Position numbers and translations under genes: made by a program | Shown here: piece after piece, positions 62,601 through 64,000 of the stretch | Layout of the letters: each line of letters starts with the position of its first letter | Position numbering within the stretch: the stretch's first letter is position 1 | NCBI RefSeq assembly: GCF_000722775.1 | Contig: NZ_JPFZ01000009.1 | Span: forward strand, 186,001 to 250,000 | DNA length: 64,000 nucleotides | Reading direction: 5' to 3' | Origin: Streptococcus mitis subsp. hohhotensis | GTDB lineage: Bacteria; Bacillota; Bacilli; Lactobacillales; Streptococcaceae | The notes under the pieces: model-generated | The model's database searches: none | What the model was told of the DNA's origin: nothing | Seen by the model: the letters and a program-made list of their open reading frames with translations, nothing else

Positions 62601-64000
62601 AGTATGGGATAACTCAGGAAAAATCTCAAAAGTAACAGTTGGAAATCTTCCTGGCGGAGTAAGTGCTTCTAACTTTACAGCCCAAACTGGTAAAGATGGA
62701 AGTTCAGAAGATAAGAAGTATAAAACTCGCTTGTCTTCGGGTAGAGTATTAGATACTCAGACATTAGGAGAACATACTGCTACTCTTCACGTAGAAGGAA
62801 GTAGTGCTACTGACAGTCGTGACTTGAAATTCAAGTACCGTGTTGTGGATATTACAACAAAAAATCTTGAAAATGGTGTCGCGAAAGTACCAGTAGGTTC
62901 AACTTTAAATGTACCAAATAGCCGTACAAATGTTGATGCTCATAATTATCTTAAAGTTGTAGATAGCCAAGATCAAAGCGATCGTGGGAATAGCCACTTG
63001 CCTCAAGGTATGACTTGGACGTGGAAAGCTGGAGACAACTTAGATCCAGGTACTACATTAGATAATTCAGGTAAATACACTCGAAATGCTACAGCGCAAT
63101 TCCCAAGTTCTGTAACAGATAACAATAGTACAACTAGAACAACATTTGCACCGACAGAAATCAAGCGTCCAGTAGTTCTTGCGGTAACGCCGACAGCGCC
63201 TAGCGTAGTAGCCAATGAAAATGGTAGTGTAACAGTTACCCCACCAACACGTCCTAATGGTACTACACCGCAAGATATTGATACAATCACACTTACTTAT
63301 ACACCAACAGGTAAGACTACACCAGAAACTGTAACAGTTGCAAAATCAGGAAATAACTGGACAGTCAATGGTAAGACAACCGATAAAGTATCAGTAACTC
63401 CAGCAGGTGTTGTAACAATTTCTGATCTTGAAGTTGCGGATGCTAAAGAAGTAACTGCAAAAGTTTCTAAGAGAATTGATAATAATGTAGTTCTTGAAAG
63501 TCCAGTAGCTAAAGTAACATCAAAATCTTCTAAACCAGCTAAACCAGTAGCAACAGCAAAAGACAATGGTGATGTTACAGGTAAACCACAAGATCCAGCA
63601 AAAGCAGATAAAATTACTGTAAGCTATACTGGAGAAGATAATCAACCAAAAACAGCTGTTGGAACTAAAGATCCGAAAGGGAAATGGACAGTAAATACTC
63701 CAGAAGTACAAATCAATCCAAATACTGGAGAAATCACGATTCCGGAAAATAAAGTAAAAGACGGAACAGAAGTAACAGTAGTTACGAAAAATGGAAATGG
63801 TACTGATTCAGATCCAGCAAAAGCAACAGCGAAATTTTCTAAGCCAGCTAAACCAGTAGCAACAGCAAAAGACAATGGTGATGTTACAGGTAAACCACAA
63901 AATCCAGCAAAAGCAGATAAGATTACTGTAAGCTATACAGGGGAAGATAATACTCCGAAAACAGCTGTTGGAACTAAAGATCCGAAAGGAAAATGGACAG
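59683..64000 (+). CDS. YSIRK surface protein, 5' part (runs off window)
   Basis: An open frame of 1439 codons without a stop to the window end. The signal peptide (RFSIRKYSFGAASVAV, 1-47) and the following helical region (LRKVVEELNSLLSTKLNL...) are close to those of the gene at 50804, so they are paralogues. Next are carboxypeptidase-like modules (about 300-470), an adhesin-like region (about 470-780) and Ig/Rib-type modules. From 63532 a 103-residue unit (KPAKPVATAKDNGDV ... ATAKFS, period 309 bp) begins to repeat. An LPXTG signal is expected outside the window. RBS AGGAGGACA, ATG at 59683. Confidence 0.85.
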   Translation, partial: MEHKSNSYKVNRQQREKVLRFSIRKYSFGAASVAVAALMFLGARVASADSVSETTAPSAAGVVSPKDEAKSPLGITESNKNKVDEVNKSLENKEPAIAENSASTVDKAKLRKVVEELNSLLSTKLNLNDSVVSPIKDRLQKGKEALENSDLAQKDIDELVELLSKDVTVLSAAAKESTEIQGNKTEKQADNLASASSSEVRASEESQTVSAKKEALKVSVDQLQAAVLELPEHETSKEVLEKANELLGLAQEVLENTTVSLNDVEEMNKLVKRMFNSVKNATTRLTSGARDSRNGQSMGQGSNLRSAPIDKTTKRGSLGIVVADSGFITGYATPSSTIEIKRNGQKILTSKLDDTGAFKLNAPGIKVGDKVELVVNGQSVYNTTVSQVDTVAFNDSLAGVAQVDGYTASEADVEISIGGKKYTTKSQSNGYFTVNVDPKLMVKGATITAVVKKNGKEVGRGTSNVRETRKTDFGVGWNKNPMLNYSERDVYSPDTKQYAFVSVGTADKAYDNIRVYREERIEKDGNKYYYWIVDSGPAENALAGSSKKISLAIPRTVGDPYDFTYTKYKDGSQISHQEYASASKWEYENTFSRAYVKNGERRSGSTYGENIGSWMDYAHPDNSWRKNIYRDSRKDGTDRNPDAASRVKDMYGITTGGLIYNLARGVIEDKLNVVAGQRTIITFKTKILEGDELDQSIMSDWGNKNKNNPMLADIKKRLANDPYLAYGGYSTDGLIRYRNGQNAIIGTLPLKPEEAAKYDLKPKSKPQSTKVGVIPDAYNSIANPNELPAGTTYRWFKDPDVSRPTAPNAPVYGKVEVTIPERGKFIVDAPVHVVDDKAQTPVATAKDNGDVTAKPQDPKKVDKIKVSFTGEDNKQKTAEGTKGTNGKWTVNNPDVRIDPNTGEITIPANKVKDLTEVTAVTKNGNGADSDPAKATAKDVQKPQATLNGITLTETANTPIFTVYRGADFNPELKVWDNSGKISKVTVGNLPGGVSASNFTAQTGKDGSSEDKKYKTRLSSGRVLDTQTLGEHTATLHVEGSSATDSRDLKFKYRVVDITTKNLENGVAKVPVGSTLNVPNSRTNVDAHNYLKVVDSQDQSDRGNSHLPQGMTWTWKAGDNLDPGTTLDNSGKYTRNATAQFPSSVTDNNSTTRTTFAPTEIKRPVVLAVTPTAPSVVANENGSVTVTPPTRPNGTTPQDIDTITLTYTPTGKTTPETVTVAKSGNNWTVNGKTTDKVSVTPAGVVTISDLEVADAKEVTAKVSKRIDNNVVLESPVAKVTSKSSKPAKPVATAKDNGDVTGKPQDPAKADKITVSYTGEDNQPKTAVGTKDPKGKWTVNTPEVQINPNTGEITIPENKVKDGTEVTVVTKNGNGTDSDPAKATAKFSKPAKPVATAKDNGDVTGKPQNPAKADKITVSYTGEDNTPKTAVGTKDPKGKWT

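Overview
The window reads as chromosomal DNA of a mitis-group Streptococcus (S. mitis, S. oralis, S. pseudopneumoniae or a close relative). The evidence is near-pneumococcal housekeeping proteins (CodY, HprK, MurT/GatD, Fba, VncRS), nine copies of a repeat matching the pneumococcal RUP element, four SPRITE-like hairpins, and YSIRK/LPXTG surface proteins. I know of no plasmid or prophage genes here. Species is not settled by this sequence alone.

Layout. 1-13.7 kb is core metabolism: 3' end of cmk, a PhnA-like protein, two membrane proteins, truA, a ThiD/PdxK-type kinase with an ECF S component, then on the minus strand pepQ, gatD-murT (lipid II amidation) and a RclA/Har-type flavin disulfide reductase, then cshA, codY-pncA and tRNA-Leu. 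An ISL3-family element (13907-15319) follows. 15.4-25.8 kb is the vex ABC transporter, a 1105-residue LysM surface protein, vncRS and fba. In S. pneumoniae the small pep27 ORF lies between vex3 and vncR; here only its 3' end survives, next to the LysM gene. A 1.9 kb islet behind fba carries a Shedu-type nuclease and is flanked by a second copy of the fba 3' end and terminator. 28.2-30.8 kb is an ABC-2 exporter, followed by tRNA-Thr, ytqA-mnmM, a CPA1 antiporter, a YihY protein, queA, nagB, a rhomboid protease, rpsU and the hprK-lgt operon.

From 43.5 kb to the end is a surface-protein region. It holds a 2169-residue wall-anchored protein with a lipase-like domain and about 13 G5-like repeats; a second giant YSIRK protein whose frame is broken by one inserted base inside its 207-bp repeats; small genes including a frameshifted DUF1524 HNH nuclease and an IS66 tnpB relic; and a third giant YSIRK protein running off the window. 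The second and third are paralogues. Each has a promoter whose -10 box is followed after two bases by an array of 9-bp repeats (11 and 10 units), giving a transcribed variable-repeat leader. This is the most unusual structure in the window.

How the parts connect: CodY and the NagR/CcpA sites at nagB point to nutrient control. MurT/GatD, Lgt and LPXTG/LysM proteins concern the envelope. RUP, SPRITE-like, ISL3, IS66 and islet traces show repeated remodelling of intergenic DNA. Gene neighbourhoods that I recall as distant in S. pneumoniae TIGR4 are joined here, with the ISL3 element at one junction.
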